A DNA stretch of 64,000 nucleotides from W0P28-013 sp964570565 (GCA_964570565.1 CAZMYT010000002.1:298011-362010), one strand, 5' to 3'; positions 17,727 through 27,748 are shown, counted from the stretch's first letter. Numbers and translations are program-made. The notes: generated by a model from the sequence alone, not told the origin.

Positions 17727-19088
17727 ATGAAAAACACTTATTTGGCTTTTAAATTAGCCTTGGTCTCATTTCTTTTAATTACTCAGATAACTTTTGCCGC
17801 AGGTATTGATATGCAATCGCATGTGGCTTCGGATGCAGGTAAAGCAGCCTACACAACCTATGTTACTAAACAGGCAGCGTATTATAAAACAGGCTATACT
17901 TATGCCGAATTAATGTCTAAAACAGGATCAACTCTTTTTGGAGCGTTGAATCAGTTGATGGGCGAAACGAATAAAATTGCAGCGTCACGTTATGATTATG
18001 GCGCTTTGCGTTATGCTTATGCGTCAGTTGATAAGGACTTGAATAATTCAGCCAATTTTATTTCTTATTATAATGGTGCTTCCATGGATGCTACGTGGGA
18101 TTCTGGTAGTTCTTGGAATCGTGAGCATACTTGGCCACAATCTAAATTTGAAGGTTCTGAAACGACAAAAGGCACAACTATTCCTATTGGATACGATATG
18201 CAATCGGTTCGTCCTGCTAGTACATCGGTGAATTCAGACCGTGGTAATACGGCTTATGGTGAAGGAAGTAATTATTATGACCCTAATGACATTTCTATTA
18301 GCAATCCTAATTATACCAGTGTATCTAATGGTAGCTATCGTGGCGATTGTGCACGCGTTATTTTGTATGATTATATAACTTATGGAAAAAATAGTACATA
18401 CTATAATGCGCTTTATAAGCCATTGTGTAAAACGGACTTGTTGGTGCAAATTGGCACCAATTCTAATTCTGTATTTGAATCATTGGCTATTCTTTTGAAA
18501 TGGCACATGCAAGATCCTCCTTCATTAACAGAAATGACTCGTAACGATGGTGGTGAGGTATATCAAGGTAACCGTAATCCATTTATTGATTACCCTGAAT
18601 TGGCTATCAACATGTTGAAAGATGCTACTAATGTAACCGATTATACCGTTACCACAAGTACTACAGCTTCAGTTGTGCCTAACTATCAATACACGACGCC
18701 TGGCGGTTTTGTGACGTATTTAACCTATAATAATGGTACTCATCCTGCTGCTGTTACGGTGACTGGTGGAACTTATAAATACGAAGCCACTTTAGGTCGT
18801 TTAACTATTTCGTCAGCTACAGGTGCTGTTACTATTGCAACAAATGACGACCCAATTGCCATCAATTATACAACCATTGACGACATTGCCTATTATGCTC
18901 AAAACGGAACGGTATATGTATCCAATCTTGCAGATAATAGTTCTGTCTCTATTTTTGATTGTGCTGGTCGATTAATTAACAAACAGAGTAATTGCCGTAC
19001 TGAAGAACAATTCCAATTGCCCAAAGGCGTTTACGTGCTACAAGTAACAGTCGGAAAATCAACGCGTAGTTTTAAAATTGCTTATTAA
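17727..19088 (+). CDS. Secreted endonuclease I family protein (copy 2, divergent)
   Basis: 453 residues with a signal peptide. This member is the most different in the N-terminal region, which carries an insertion before the active site (ALNQLMGETNKIAASRYDYG). The catalytic motif is NREHTWPQSKF (near 131), with SVNSDRGNTAYGEG (about 167-180) and NRNPFIDYPELAINML (near 282). It lacks the Ig-like repeats of copies 1 and 3. The tail has a sorting-domain-like end (VSIFDCAGRLINKQ, GVYVLQVTVGK). It is 13 nt after copy 1 and 15 nt before copy 3, so it is in one transcript with them. It is closer to Bacillus-type extracellular endonucleases by eye than its neighbours are. Confidence 0.9.
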   Translation: MKNTYLAFKLALVSFLLITQITFAAGIDMQSHVASDAGKAAYTTYVTKQAAYYKTGYTYAELMSKTGSTLFGALNQLMGETNKIAASRYDYGALRYAYASVDKDLNNSANFISYYNGASMDATWDSGSSWNREHTWPQSKFEGSETTKGTTIPIGYDMQSVRPASTSVNSDRGNTAYGEGSNYYDPNDISISNPNYTSVSNGSYRGDCARVILYDYITYGKNSTYYNALYKPLCKTDLLVQIGTNSNSVFESLAILLKWHMQDPPSLTEMTRNDGGEVYQGNRNPFIDYPELAINMLKDATNVTDYTVTTSTTASVVPNYQYTTPGGFVTYLTYNNGTHPAAVTVTGGTYKYEATLGRLTISSATGAVTIATNDDPIAINYTTIDDIAYYAQNGTVYVSNLADNSSVSIFDCAGRLINKQSNCRTEEQFQLPKGVYVLQVTVGKSTRSFKIAY

Positions 19089-19103
19089 TAGTCTAAATAA
19101 TAA

Positions 19104-21524
19104 ATGGTTATGAAAAAAATGATATTAGGATTCATTGTCCTTGTGGTGAGTGTTACACTGTTCGCCGCTCCTCCAGCAAGTTACTACACAAACGCCAATG
19201 GTAAAACAAGCGATGCGTTACGTTTGGCATTGCAGGATATTATTGATGGACATACGGTAGTTAGCTACGATAATTTGAATATGCTTTATATAGCTAGCGA
19301 TTCACATCCTGATGGTAGTCTTTGGGATATGTATTCTACGTGTTCGTGGCAACATAATCAAAAAAAATGCGGTAATTACAAAACAGTTTGCGATTGTTAT
19401 AACAAAGAACATTCTATTCCACAAAGTTGGTTTGGTAGCAAATCGCCTATGGTGAGCGATGCGTTTCACGTTTATCCTACCGATGGTAAAGTAAATGGTC
19501 AACGTAGTAATTATCCATTTGGTGAATGTACAGGTGGAACCACTTTAACTACGGATGCACTTGGACGTTTAGGCACTAGTACATTCTCTGGTTTTTCTGG
19601 GACTGTATTTGAACCTGTAGATGACTATAAAGGCGATTTTGCACGTACCTATTTTTATATGGCTACGCGTTATGCTAATCAATGCGAGAGCTGGGGGAAC
19701 CATTTTAGTACTGCTAATAATGGTCTTACAGCCTATTCTGTTGATTTATTTCTCAAATGGCATCGTCAAGATCCTGTATCTGAAAAAGAACGCGTGCGTA
19801 ATGATGCTATTTATGGCATCAACAATACTACTGACTACAAACAAGGTAACCGTAATCCATTTATCGATTATCCCTGTTTAGCCGAATATATTTGGGGTAA
19901 TAAAAAAGGAACTAATGTAGATTTTACCCAAATTTTGTCAACTTATTCTGCAGATTATGCCACTACTACCGATTTATCAGGTTGTTCTTGCGCAGCTTCG
20001 GTTCCAACTTTAACTGTTCCAACTAATGGGTCATCATTGGTAGTTGGTGCTGCTGGTAAAAACGAAACAGTAACAACCCAATTAACCGTAAAAGGTGTAT
20101 TACTAACCAAGAGTTTATCGCTGGCTATATCAGGTACAAATGCAAGTTTATTTACCGTGTCGCCTACAACTGTGACTAGCGCTAATGCATTAGCTGGCAC
20201 TACAGTTACGGTCTCTTACAAACCAACTGCATTAGGAAATCATACAGCTACGCTTACTATTAGTAGTACAGAATTAGCACAATCGACCACAGTAACGCTT
20301 ACTGGTTCATGTTCAGCGTCATTGGTTTCACCAACTACTAGCGGATTGGTATTTAGTTCTGATAACGTGATGGTCAAAAATGATCAAACAGTTTTAGTAA
20401 AAGGTACTAATTTATCGTCAACGGTTGGTTTATCTATAACAGGTACTAATGCTGCATTGTTCAAAGTGTCGTCAGCTTCAGTTATTGCAACAGATGCAAA
20501 TGCCGGTAAAAATATCACGGTGTCTTATACGCCTACAACTGTGGGTTCGCATACGGCCACATTGGTTGTTACAAGTAGCGATTTTACCACTGTAAATGTG
20601 CCGCTTACCGGAACTTGCACGTTCCAAGCATTGGAAGCTAGTAATGTTACCAAAAATGCGTTTAATGCGAATTGGACCAATGCGGGTGTTACAAATTATG
20701 TGCTCGATGTATTTAAACAAACCGTGGTAGGAAGTGCTTCAGTACCAGTTCTCACCGAACAATTTAATGGTTCTATGTCGACTAGTGTTTCTGTCTCAGG
20801 TTATAGTACATTGACTGAATTAAGCAGTACAGCTATTCGTATAGGTTCAAGTTCTACTGCTGCTACTATGACACTTACAGGTCTTGATTTATCCGCAGGA
20901 GCTAGCATTTCAGTATCAGCTAAAATGTATAGTGCAACCGATGCTTCAACCATCACGTTAAAAGTGGGAACAACGATTATTACAACTTGGAATGTGACGG
21001 CAGATTTTACTACTTTAACGGCAGACATACCTGTTTCAAGTGAAACTTCAGTTACCTTGACAACTGGTGGATCAAAACCACGTGCGTATATCGATTGGTT
21101 AATTGTGTCTGTGGGCGGAGAAACTATTACAAATACATCGCTTACAGGCTATCCAAAATCGGTGGGCAATGTCCAATCGTATTTGGTAGTTGGCTTAGAA
21201 CCTAACACACAATATTACTACACGGTAACTCCTACTGGTGTTCCTGTTTCTGAACAAATAGCTGTGATGACTTTGGAAGAAAGTACGCCAACTAGCATGC
21301 AATATACCGATGCCAATGCACTTGTATATTACACGACTTCCGAAGCTATTCATATTCTTAACTTACAACCTGGTAGCGCGGTGAATGTATTTGATGCTAC
21401 AGGTCGTTTGTGTGCGCAACGCTTACAATGTGCTGCCGAAGAAGCATTTGTTTTACCAGAAGGCGTTTACGTATTTAAAGTGTCTGTCGATGGCGTTGTA
21501 AAAAGCGTTAAAGTTGTACGTTAA
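19104..21524 (+). CDS. Secreted endonuclease I family protein with Ig-like and FN3-like domains (copy 3)
   Basis: 806 residues with the same architecture as copy 1: signal peptide, nuclease domain (NKEHSIPQSWFG near 100, TDGKVNGQRSNYPFGE, NRNPFIDYPCLAEYIWG near 249), two Ig-like repeats, an FN3-like module and a sorting-domain-like tail. From about residue 545 to 765 it is almost identical to copy 1 (for example TNTSLTGYPKSVGNVQSYLV and PTSMQYTDANALVYYTT), although the catalytic domains differ strongly. An alternative start two codons in (19110) is equally possible. The nuclease domain itself is closer to copy 6, with which it shares VCDCYN and GKVNGQRSNY. Confidence 0.9.
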   Translation: MVMKKMILGFIVLVVSVTLFAAPPASYYTNANGKTSDALRLALQDIIDGHTVVSYDNLNMLYIASDSHPDGSLWDMYSTCSWQHNQKKCGNYKTVCDCYNKEHSIPQSWFGSKSPMVSDAFHVYPTDGKVNGQRSNYPFGECTGGTTLTTDALGRLGTSTFSGFSGTVFEPVDDYKGDFARTYFYMATRYANQCESWGNHFSTANNGLTAYSVDLFLKWHRQDPVSEKERVRNDAIYGINNTTDYKQGNRNPFIDYPCLAEYIWGNKKGTNVDFTQILSTYSADYATTTDLSGCSCAASVPTLTVPTNGSSLVVGAAGKNETVTTQLTVKGVLLTKSLSLAISGTNASLFTVSPTTVTSANALAGTTVTVSYKPTALGNHTATLTISSTELAQSTTVTLTGSCSASLVSPTTSGLVFSSDNVMVKNDQTVLVKGTNLSSTVGLSITGTNAALFKVSSASVIATDANAGKNITVSYTPTTVGSHTATLVVTSSDFTTVNVPLTGTCTFQALEASNVTKNAFNANWTNAGVTNYVLDVFKQTVVGSASVPVLTEQFNGSMSTSVSVSGYSTLTELSSTAIRIGSSSTAATMTLTGLDLSAGASISVSAKMYSATDASTITLKVGTTIITTWNVTADFTTLTADIPVSSETSVTLTTGGSKPRAYIDWLIVSVGGETITNTSLTGYPKSVGNVQSYLVVGLEPNTQYYYTVTPTGVPVSEQIAVMTLEESTPTSMQYTDANALVYYTTSEAIHILNLQPGSAVNVFDATGRLCAQRLQCAAEEAFVLPEGVYVFKVSVDGVVKSVKVVR

Positions 21525-21548
21525 TTATTATATATCTAATCACTAAAC

Positions 21549-22658
21549 ATGAAAAAAATTAATTTGTTATGCCTTCTTGGTCTCTTTTCTTTGATGGCAT
21601 TTGCCCAAGTACCAGTTGGTTATTATGAGGCTGCCGAAGGTAAGCAAGGGGATGAACTGCGTTTGGCATTACAAGATGTTATTGATAATCACACGGTTGT
21701 TTCATACGATAATTTGAAACCTTTGTACATCTATTCTGACACAAAGAATACTGAAAGTGATGCTGGCACCTCTCTCATAGATATTTATTCTACTTGTGGT
21801 TTTGTGCCAGGTAGTGGATATTGTGCTTCTAGCGCTTGTGGTGGCGGTTATAACCGTGAGCATTCCGTGCCTAAAAGTTGGTTCAACGAAGCTACACCTA
21901 TGTATAGTGATGCATTCCACTTATATCCAACATCGTGTTATGTAAATTCGTATCGTGGTAATTATGCGTTGGGAGTCTGCGCAAATGGCACCAAATGTAC
22001 AACGAATGGTATGACAGAAGCTCTTGGTCGTCGTGGTAATTGCACATACCCAGGTTATTCCGGTGTAGTATATGAGCCTGATGATGAATATAAAGGCGAT
22101 TTAGCGCGTACCTATTTTTATATGGCGACACGCTATGCCGACAAATGTGCAACTTGGAGTGGCGGTATGTTTGGCAGTAACAACAAAGGCTTCCAAACTT
22201 GGGCAATCAATATGCTGCTCGAATGGCATCGTCAAGATCCAGTATCTACTAAAGAAATTCTTCGGAACGAAGTAATCTATGGCAACAGTACTTATAATAA
22301 AGGTAATTATAAGCAAAACAACCGTAATCCATTTATCGATTATCCGGTTTTAGCTGAATATATTTGGGGAACTAAAACTGGTGAAAGTTGGTATGGTAAT
22401 TCTACTCCAGTAGAACAAGTTGCCTTTGCAAGCTTACAAGTGCATCCAAATCCAGCTAATGAGGTGGTGTCTATTACGGTCGATGGTGTAGATCAATTCA
22501 CTTATACTATTTTCGATATTTCAGGGCAAATGTTACAGTCAGGCATGGCTCAGTCTGACGATTTAGTGTCTATTAGCCAGTTGAATGGTGGTGTGTATGT
22601 CTTACAAATTGCTGCCAATGGTAAAAATCAAGTTGTTAAATTGGTCGTTACAAAATAA
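21549..22658 (+). CDS. Secreted endonuclease I family protein with T9SS tail (copy 4)
   Basis: 369 residues: signal peptide (1-19), nuclease domain with NREHSVPKSWFNEATPMYSD (near 101), CYVNSYRGNYALG, and NRNPFIDYPVLAEYIWGTK (near 258). A compact C-terminal T9SS type A sorting domain begins at LQVHPNPANEVVSI (about 297) and ends in KLVVTK. It has extra Cys residues (CGFVPGSGYC, CASSACGG) that may form disulfides after export. It lies 24 nt after copy 3 and 16 nt before copy 5. Confidence 0.93.
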   Translation: MKKINLLCLLGLFSLMAFAQVPVGYYEAAEGKQGDELRLALQDVIDNHTVVSYDNLKPLYIYSDTKNTESDAGTSLIDIYSTCGFVPGSGYCASSACGGGYNREHSVPKSWFNEATPMYSDAFHLYPTSCYVNSYRGNYALGVCANGTKCTTNGMTEALGRRGNCTYPGYSGVVYEPDDEYKGDLARTYFYMATRYADKCATWSGGMFGSNNKGFQTWAINMLLEWHRQDPVSTKEILRNEVIYGNSTYNKGNYKQNNRNPFIDYPVLAEYIWGTKTGESWYGNSTPVEQVAFASLQVHPNPANEVVSITVDGVDQFTYTIFDISGQMLQSGMAQSDDLVSISQLNGGVYVLQIAANGKNQVVKLVVTK

Positions 22659-22674
22659 TATTTTATAGATAATC

Positions 22675-23736
22675 ATGAAAAAACTGACTTTTATAATGGT
22701 TATGTTGTGTGCTGTTGCCATGCTTTTTGCTGCAGCTCCAACTACTTATTATAAATCTGCCGAAGGTAAAACAGATAATGCATTACGATTAGCTTTGCAA
22801 GGGGTTATTGGGAATCATACCGTTTTAAGCTATGATAATTTAGAGGCATATTATCCAAGTGTTGATGCTACCGCTGATAACAAAGTGTGGGATATGTATT
22901 CTACCTGTACTTTTGAGTTTAGTAATGCCAATTGTCCACAAAAAAATGTGTGCGATTGCTGGAATAAAGAACACTCAGTACCACAAAGCTGGTTTAGTAA
23001 AGCATCACCTATGAAAAGTGATTTATTTCATGTGTTTCCTACCGATGCGCGTGTGAATAATTTCCGTAGTAATTATCCGTATGCCGAAACTTCATCAACT
23101 AGTTATATATCGGGTAGCACAAGTGCTTTAGGACGCTTGGGTACTAGTAATGTGTCTGGCTTTTCGGGTACTGTTTATGAGCCTGATGATGAGTTTAAAG
23201 GCGATATCGCTCGTACCTATTTTTATATGGCTACGCGCTATGCTGATAAATGTGCAAATTGGGGTGGACAGACCTTTAGTTCTGCTAGTAATGGATTGAC
23301 AACTGCGGCAGCTGCTTTATTTTTAAAATGGCACCGTGCCGATCCTGTTTCTATCAAAGAAACGCTTCGCAACGATGCTGTGTATGTTCATCAAAACAAC
23401 CGTAACCCATTTATTGACAATCCTGACTTAGCGGAATATATTTGGGGTACTAAAAAAGGCGAAAATTGGTATGGAACTTCAACTGCTGTAGAACAAGTTG
23501 TTTTTACTAATTTACAAGTTTATCCAAATCCTGCCAACCAAGTGGTCGCTGTTACGGCTGATGGAGTAGATCAATTTAACTACACCATATTCGATATATC
23601 AGGACAGTTATTACATTCAGGTATCGCACAATCTGGCGAATTAATTTCCATTGAACAGTTGAACGCTGGCGTGTATTTATTGCAAATTGATGCAAATTCA
23701 AAAAAACAGGTGATGAAATTGGTGGTTACAAAATAA
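22675..23736 (+). CDS. Secreted endonuclease I family protein with T9SS tail (copy 5)
   Basis: 353 residues: signal peptide, nuclease domain with NKEHSVPQSWFSKASPMKSD (near 97), DARVNNFRSNYPYAE, and NRNPFIDNPDLAEYIWGTKK (near 242). The T9SS tail starts at LQVYPNPANQVVAV and is very like that of copy 4 (GVDQFxYTIFDISGQ in both). The last bases of the gene overlap the -33 element of the copy 6 promoter. Confidence 0.93.
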   Translation: MKKLTFIMVMLCAVAMLFAAAPTTYYKSAEGKTDNALRLALQGVIGNHTVLSYDNLEAYYPSVDATADNKVWDMYSTCTFEFSNANCPQKNVCDCWNKEHSVPQSWFSKASPMKSDLFHVFPTDARVNNFRSNYPYAETSSTSYISGSTSALGRLGTSNVSGFSGTVYEPDDEFKGDIARTYFYMATRYADKCANWGGQTFSSASNGLTTAAAALFLKWHRADPVSIKETLRNDAVYVHQNNRNPFIDNPDLAEYIWGTKKGENWYGTSTAVEQVVFTNLQVYPNPANQVVAVTADGVDQFNYTIFDISGQLLHSGIAQSGELISIEQLNAGVYLLQIDANSKKQVMKLVVTK

Positions 23737-23750
23737 AGTTCTACCTTTGT
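23719..23750 (+). promoter_or_regulatory. Internal promoter for the last nuclease gene
   Basis: TTG at 23719-23721 (inside the end of copy 5), a 20-nt spacer and TACCTTTGT at 23742-23750 make a complete Bacteroidota promoter. The leader to the copy 6 ATG is about 88 nt and contains a small hairpin, TATAGGT-gct-ACCTATA (23782-23798). Copy 6 can therefore be expressed apart from copies 1-5. Confidence 0.75.
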
Positions 23751-23844
23751 AGGCTGCCTATTTGCAAACTTTTGTTTACTATATAGGTGCTACCTATAAA
23801 GGGAGAAACTTATTCATCAATCTATCATCAGTTCTATTTTTATT

Positions 23845-24894
23845 ATGAAAAAACTTTTTTTTATACTGTTATTGGTGCCTGCCACGTTAGCGTTTGCTGC
23901 TGCGCCAACTACGTATTATGACTCTGCCGAAGGACAATCTAGCGATAACCTCCGTTATGCCCTACAAAGCATAATTGAGGGTCATACCAATGTTGGTTAT
24001 AATGGTCTTTATAATGTTTATAAAACCAGTGATAACACTGCCGATGGTAAAGTGTGGGATATGTATTCTACTTGTACGTGGACACACGGTCAAAAACAAT
24101 GTGGTAATTATGGCGCTGTCTGCGATTGTTATAACCGTGAGCACTCAGTTCCTCAAAGCTGGTTTGGCGAAGCTTCACCAATGGTGAGTGACGCATTTCA
24201 CGTGTATCCGACAGATGGTAAAGTCAATGGTCAACGTAGTAATTACCAATTTGGTGAATGTTCAGGTGGAACCTCATTAGGCGGTAAAGCTTTGGGACGT
24301 TTAGGTAAAAGTACCTTTCCAGGTTATAGTTCTACAGTGTTTGAACCAGCAGACCAATATAAAGGTGACTTCGCTCGTTCTTATTTTTACATGGCTACGC
24401 GCTATGCTGATAAATGTACAGGTTGGGGAAATGCATTTGGTTCTACTTCGGGTTTGTCTAGCTATTCTGTTGCTTTATTTTTAAAATGGCATCGTCAAGA
24501 TCCCGTTTCACAAAAAGAAATCGATCGTAACGAAGCCGTTTACGCCAAACAACATAATCGTAATCCTTTTATCGATTATCCTATGTTGGCAGAATTTATT
24601 TGGGGTACACAAAAAGGTCAAGCTTGGTATAAAACTTCTACTCCTATCGATCAAGTAGAAATGCAATGGCTATCAGTATCGCCTAATCCAGCCGTTGATT
24701 ACCTATTAGTTACTGCTGATGGTGTAGATCAAATGAACTACCAATTGGTTGATTTATCAGGTAAAATGCTTCAATCAGGTCGTGTAAATGCAGGCGACCA
24801 AATTTCTGTAACCGATTTGAGCAATGGTATCTATTTATTGAAAGTAGAAGCAGGCGCTAAAACAACTGTTCAAAAAGTCGTTGTCAATCGTTGA
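23845..24894 (+). CDS. Secreted endonuclease I family protein with T9SS tail (copy 6)
   Basis: 349 residues: signal peptide (1-19), nuclease domain with NREHSVPQSWFGEASPMVSD (near 97), TDGKVNGQRSNYQFGECSGG, and NRNPFIDYPMLAEFIWGTQK (near 239). The T9SS tail begins at LSVSPNPAVDYLLV. It has the CTWTHGQKQCGNYGAVCDC cysteine cluster just before the active site, also seen in copy 3. It is separated from copy 5 by 108 nt holding its own promoter, and a strong terminator follows. Confidence 0.93.
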   Translation: MKKLFFILLLVPATLAFAAAPTTYYDSAEGQSSDNLRYALQSIIEGHTNVGYNGLYNVYKTSDNTADGKVWDMYSTCTWTHGQKQCGNYGAVCDCYNREHSVPQSWFGEASPMVSDAFHVYPTDGKVNGQRSNYQFGECSGGTSLGGKALGRLGKSTFPGYSSTVFEPADQYKGDFARSYFYMATRYADKCTGWGNAFGSTSGLSSYSVALFLKWHRQDPVSQKEIDRNEAVYAKQHNRNPFIDYPMLAEFIWGTQKGQAWYKTSTPIDQVEMQWLSVSPNPAVDYLLVTADGVDQMNYQLVDLSGKMLQSGRVNAGDQISVTDLSNGIYLLKVEAGAKTTVQKVVVNR

Positions 24895-24921
24895 TAAGTT
24901 TTATAGTGAATGTTTTCATAT

Positions 24922-24959
24922 AAAAAACGTTGTAAGAATTTTCTTACGACGTTTTTTTT
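24922..24959 (+). terminator. Rho-independent terminator after the nuclease cluster
   Basis: AAAACGTTGTAAG pairs with CTTACGACGTTTT (one G-T pair) around AATTTT and is followed by a run of eight T. It is 28 nt after the copy 6 stop. From here to 25089 no gene or clear signal is visible apart from a small GAGCG/CGCTC hairpin near 25063-25080. Confidence 0.9.
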
Positions 24960-25089
24960 ATTTTAAATAGCTTTCTCCTGTTCCGTCGAATAATGTTATA
25001 TTTAACGAACGTTATTAACGATTACTCACCTAAATTCGTGTTAACACAAGTGGTGTGCCGTTGAGCGATAAATGAACGCTCGGTTCTAT

Positions 25090-25123
25090 AAAAAATCCGT
25101 CCAAAAGCGTAACTTTTGAACGG
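25090..25123 (-). terminator. Terminator of the TonB-type receptor gene
   Basis: On the minus strand CCGTTCAAAAG pairs with CTTTTGGACGG around a short loop and is followed by ATTTTTTATAG. It lies about 75 nt past the receptor stop codon. Confidence 0.75.
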
Positions 25124-25195
25124 AAATATATTAATTGTTTCTTTTGAATCAAACCCCGTAAAGGGTGTTTTTCATAATACGCTCTTGAATTCGAG

Positions 25196-27664
25196 TTATT
25201 CCATAAACTCTTCACCGCTATCTGAACTAGTACCACCGTTTTCTTCTTTCGATTTGGCTTTCTTTTTGTCTTTCATATTGCCAAAGTTGTAGGTGGCTGT
25301 AAGCGAGAAGCGTGGTCCGTTTGGTGCCCGTTCAAAGTCTTGATAGAACGTGTCGCCCCACGTGATATTTCTCCATCCACGTGAATTGAGTACATCGCGA
25401 ACGCTTAAACTGAGGTTCAGTGTTTTGTTAAGAAACGATTTCTTTAAACCAAGGTCAATGGTGTAGGCATCTTTGGTTTTACCTTGTGCAATCACATGTG
25501 GTGAATAATAAGCGCCCGTGAGTTGGCCAGAAAATGTTTTGCTGATTAAAACGTTCGCCATCAGGCGTGCGTCCCACGAAAAGCCTTCACTTTTACCTTG
25601 CAGTAAAATATTATTGTAAACAATCGGACTCATCTCTTCGTAATAGGCATTCAACGTGGTAGTTAAATTCAACCATTTGCCAATGTGGTTCTTTCCAACT
25701 ACTTCCACACCTACCGATTGTGCACTAGCAATATTTTCGTATGTGGTTTCCATAATATCATTGTTCAATGGCGATTCGAAACGTACGCGTTGTATTACAT
25801 CGGTGGTATAACGATAGTATAACGACGCTGATAATACATGCTCTTCCCAACTTTTGATATAATTTAATTCAAGTGCATTGGCAAACTCAGGACTTAAGCG
25901 TGGGTTACCGTACGAAATATTGGTAGAGTCCGATACGTTGCGGTAAGCGCTTAATTCGCGTCCACGTGGGCGATTGACACGGCGTGTGTAGTTCAGTTGT
26001 AGTTCGTTGCCTTCAGGTAACGAATAAGACAAGTAAGCGGTTGGAAATAATTGAAAATAACCCTTGGTAGTGGTCAGATAGTTGTCCGTTGCTGCATCGC
26101 GTGTGCTTACTATGGTGTTGGTATATTCTCCACGTAAACCGCCTTGGAAACTAAAATTCCCAAATTTAGCACCATAAGTAGCATAAGCTGCGCTAATTAA
26201 TTCTTTGTATTCAAAATCGTTGTAAGCAGATAATGTGTCTGTGGTGGGTGTTGGATAATCCCACGTTTTAGAATTGGAAAAACGGTCTTGCCAATTCACG
26301 GCTACACCAGCTTCCAGTTTCATATTGTCGCTAAATTTTTGAACGTAATCCGATTTGAATTCAGCAGTATGGTTGTTATAGCCGCTATATTGTTTTTGCG
26401 TATAAGCCGATGCATCTCCGTACTCCACTGTTTGGTTATAATTGGCATCTTGGTCGCGTTGGTTTCCTCCATAAGAGATCGACGAGCGAATTTCAGAGCC
26501 TTTTTTGTCGATTTCGTAAAGATAATCTAAGGTGACATTATACGATAAACGTAACGCATCCACATCGCTGAAATGTTTATAGCGTGCCGTATCTAATGTG
26601 GTAAAGCGTATAACATCGTAGTCAATTACGGAGTAGTTATTATTGTCCTGCGTGTTAAACATACCAGAAATACCGATGGTATTTTTTTTATTGATATGCC
26701 AGCTTAAGCCTGTGCGCCCAAATAATCCCCACGAACTACGAATCATTTCATTATCTTGGTGCATCAATGAAAGCGTATCGCCTCTGTTTGTGTTTGGTGC
26801 AAACGAATAGCGATCGGTGTATCCCGTACCTACTCGGTCGCGTTGGCGGAAGCCGAGGTTGGCATAGAAATCAATTTTGGAACTGTTGTAATTGAAGTTA
26901 GCACTTGCATTTCCGCTCAATTTACCATTCATTTGGTAACTGGCGCCAGCCGACACACTTCCTATGTAGCCACTTTTGCGTTCTTTTTTCATCACTAAGT
27001 TGATAATGCCTGCTGTACCTTCAGGACTAAATTTAGCCGAAGGGTTGGTGATGACTTCAATCGATTCAATGCTACCAGCAGGCATTTGTTCGAGAATTTG
27101 TGCCCGATTCTCACTATCCAAACCAGATGGTTTTCCGTTAATCCAAATTTCTACGTTGCTGTTGTTTCGCAATGAGATATTGCCATCATTATCCACTTGT
27201 ACCGATGGTATATTTTCTAATACCTCACTTGCTGAAGCGCCTGCTGCTGCAATATTCTGATCAACATTGAACACTTTTTTGTCGATATCAAATCGCATTT
27301 GTGAGCCTTGGGCCACCACTTCTACTTCGCCTAATGCTTGGGCATCTTCTTCGAGTTTAATGGCTCCTACGGTTAGTTTATCTTCTGGTGACTTGATGAC
27401 AATTGGTTTTGTATAAGTTTTGTAACCAACAAACGACACTTCCAAACGATAGCTGCCTATGGTGATATTATCGATGCTAAAAAGTCCATCTACATCGGTA
27501 ATGCCACCACCAGCAAGGGCGTTGTTAGTTTGACGTAGCAAAACGACATTTACATAATCGAGCGGTTGATTGTTTGGGTCTAGAATTTTACCTTTAATAG
27601 TAGCGGCTTGTAAGCTTACGGTGAAGATAAAAAGAGCGATAAGCGCAGAACAGATGTGTTTCAT
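25196..27664 (-). CDS. Outer-membrane beta-barrel (TonB-dependent receptor family) protein
   Basis: About 822 residues. The ATG at 27664 gives a clean signal peptide (MKHICSALIALFIFTVSLQA); an in-frame ATG at 27724 would put 20 extra residues in front of it. A CarboxypepD_reg-like domain follows (KGKILDPNNQPLDYVNVVLL, residues 25-105), then a plug domain (ASEVLENIPSVQVDNDGNIS, PSGLDSENRAQILEQMPAG), and a barrel with many aromatic-ended strands, finishing PRFSLTATYNFG. The C-terminal tail is charged and low complexity. This is the outer-membrane beta-barrel subfamily common in Bacteroidota rather than the SusC type: no SusD partner is adjacent. Substrate unknown. It follows aroQ in the same direction. 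Confidence 0.88.
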   Translation of the reverse strand: MKHICSALIALFIFTVSLQAATIKGKILDPNNQPLDYVNVVLLRQTNNALAGGGITDVDGLFSIDNITIGSYRLEVSFVGYKTYTKPIVIKSPEDKLTVGAIKLEEDAQALGEVEVVAQGSQMRFDIDKKVFNVDQNIAAAGASASEVLENIPSVQVDNDGNISLRNNSNVEIWINGKPSGLDSENRAQILEQMPAGSIESIEVITNPSAKFSPEGTAGIINLVMKKERKSGYIGSVSAGASYQMNGKLSGNASANFNYNSSKIDFYANLGFRQRDRVGTGYTDRYSFAPNTNRGDTLSLMHQDNEMIRSSWGLFGRTGLSWHINKKNTIGISGMFNTQDNNNYSVIDYDVIRFTTLDTARYKHFSDVDALRLSYNVTLDYLYEIDKKGSEIRSSISYGGNQRDQDANYNQTVEYGDASAYTQKQYSGYNNHTAEFKSDYVQKFSDNMKLEAGVAVNWQDRFSNSKTWDYPTPTTDTLSAYNDFEYKELISAAYATYGAKFGNFSFQGGLRGEYTNTIVSTRDAATDNYLTTTKGYFQLFPTAYLSYSLPEGNELQLNYTRRVNRPRGRELSAYRNVSDSTNISYGNPRLSPEFANALELNYIKSWEEHVLSASLYYRYTTDVIQRVRFESPLNNDIMETTYENIASAQSVGVEVVGKNHIGKWLNLTTTLNAYYEEMSPIVYNNILLQGKSEGFSWDARLMANVLISKTFSGQLTGAYYSPHVIAQGKTKDAYTIDLGLKKSFLNKTLNLSLSVRDVLNSRGWRNITWGDTFYQDFERAPNGPRFSLTATYNFGNMKDKKKAKSKEENGGTSSDSGEEFME

Positions 27665-27748
27665 TGAGAAAAGGGTTAGTGTAAGTAATCTAAATAGGTC
27701 AACTAAATCATGCTGACAGTTCATTAGACCCGTAAGTGATAAAAACGT

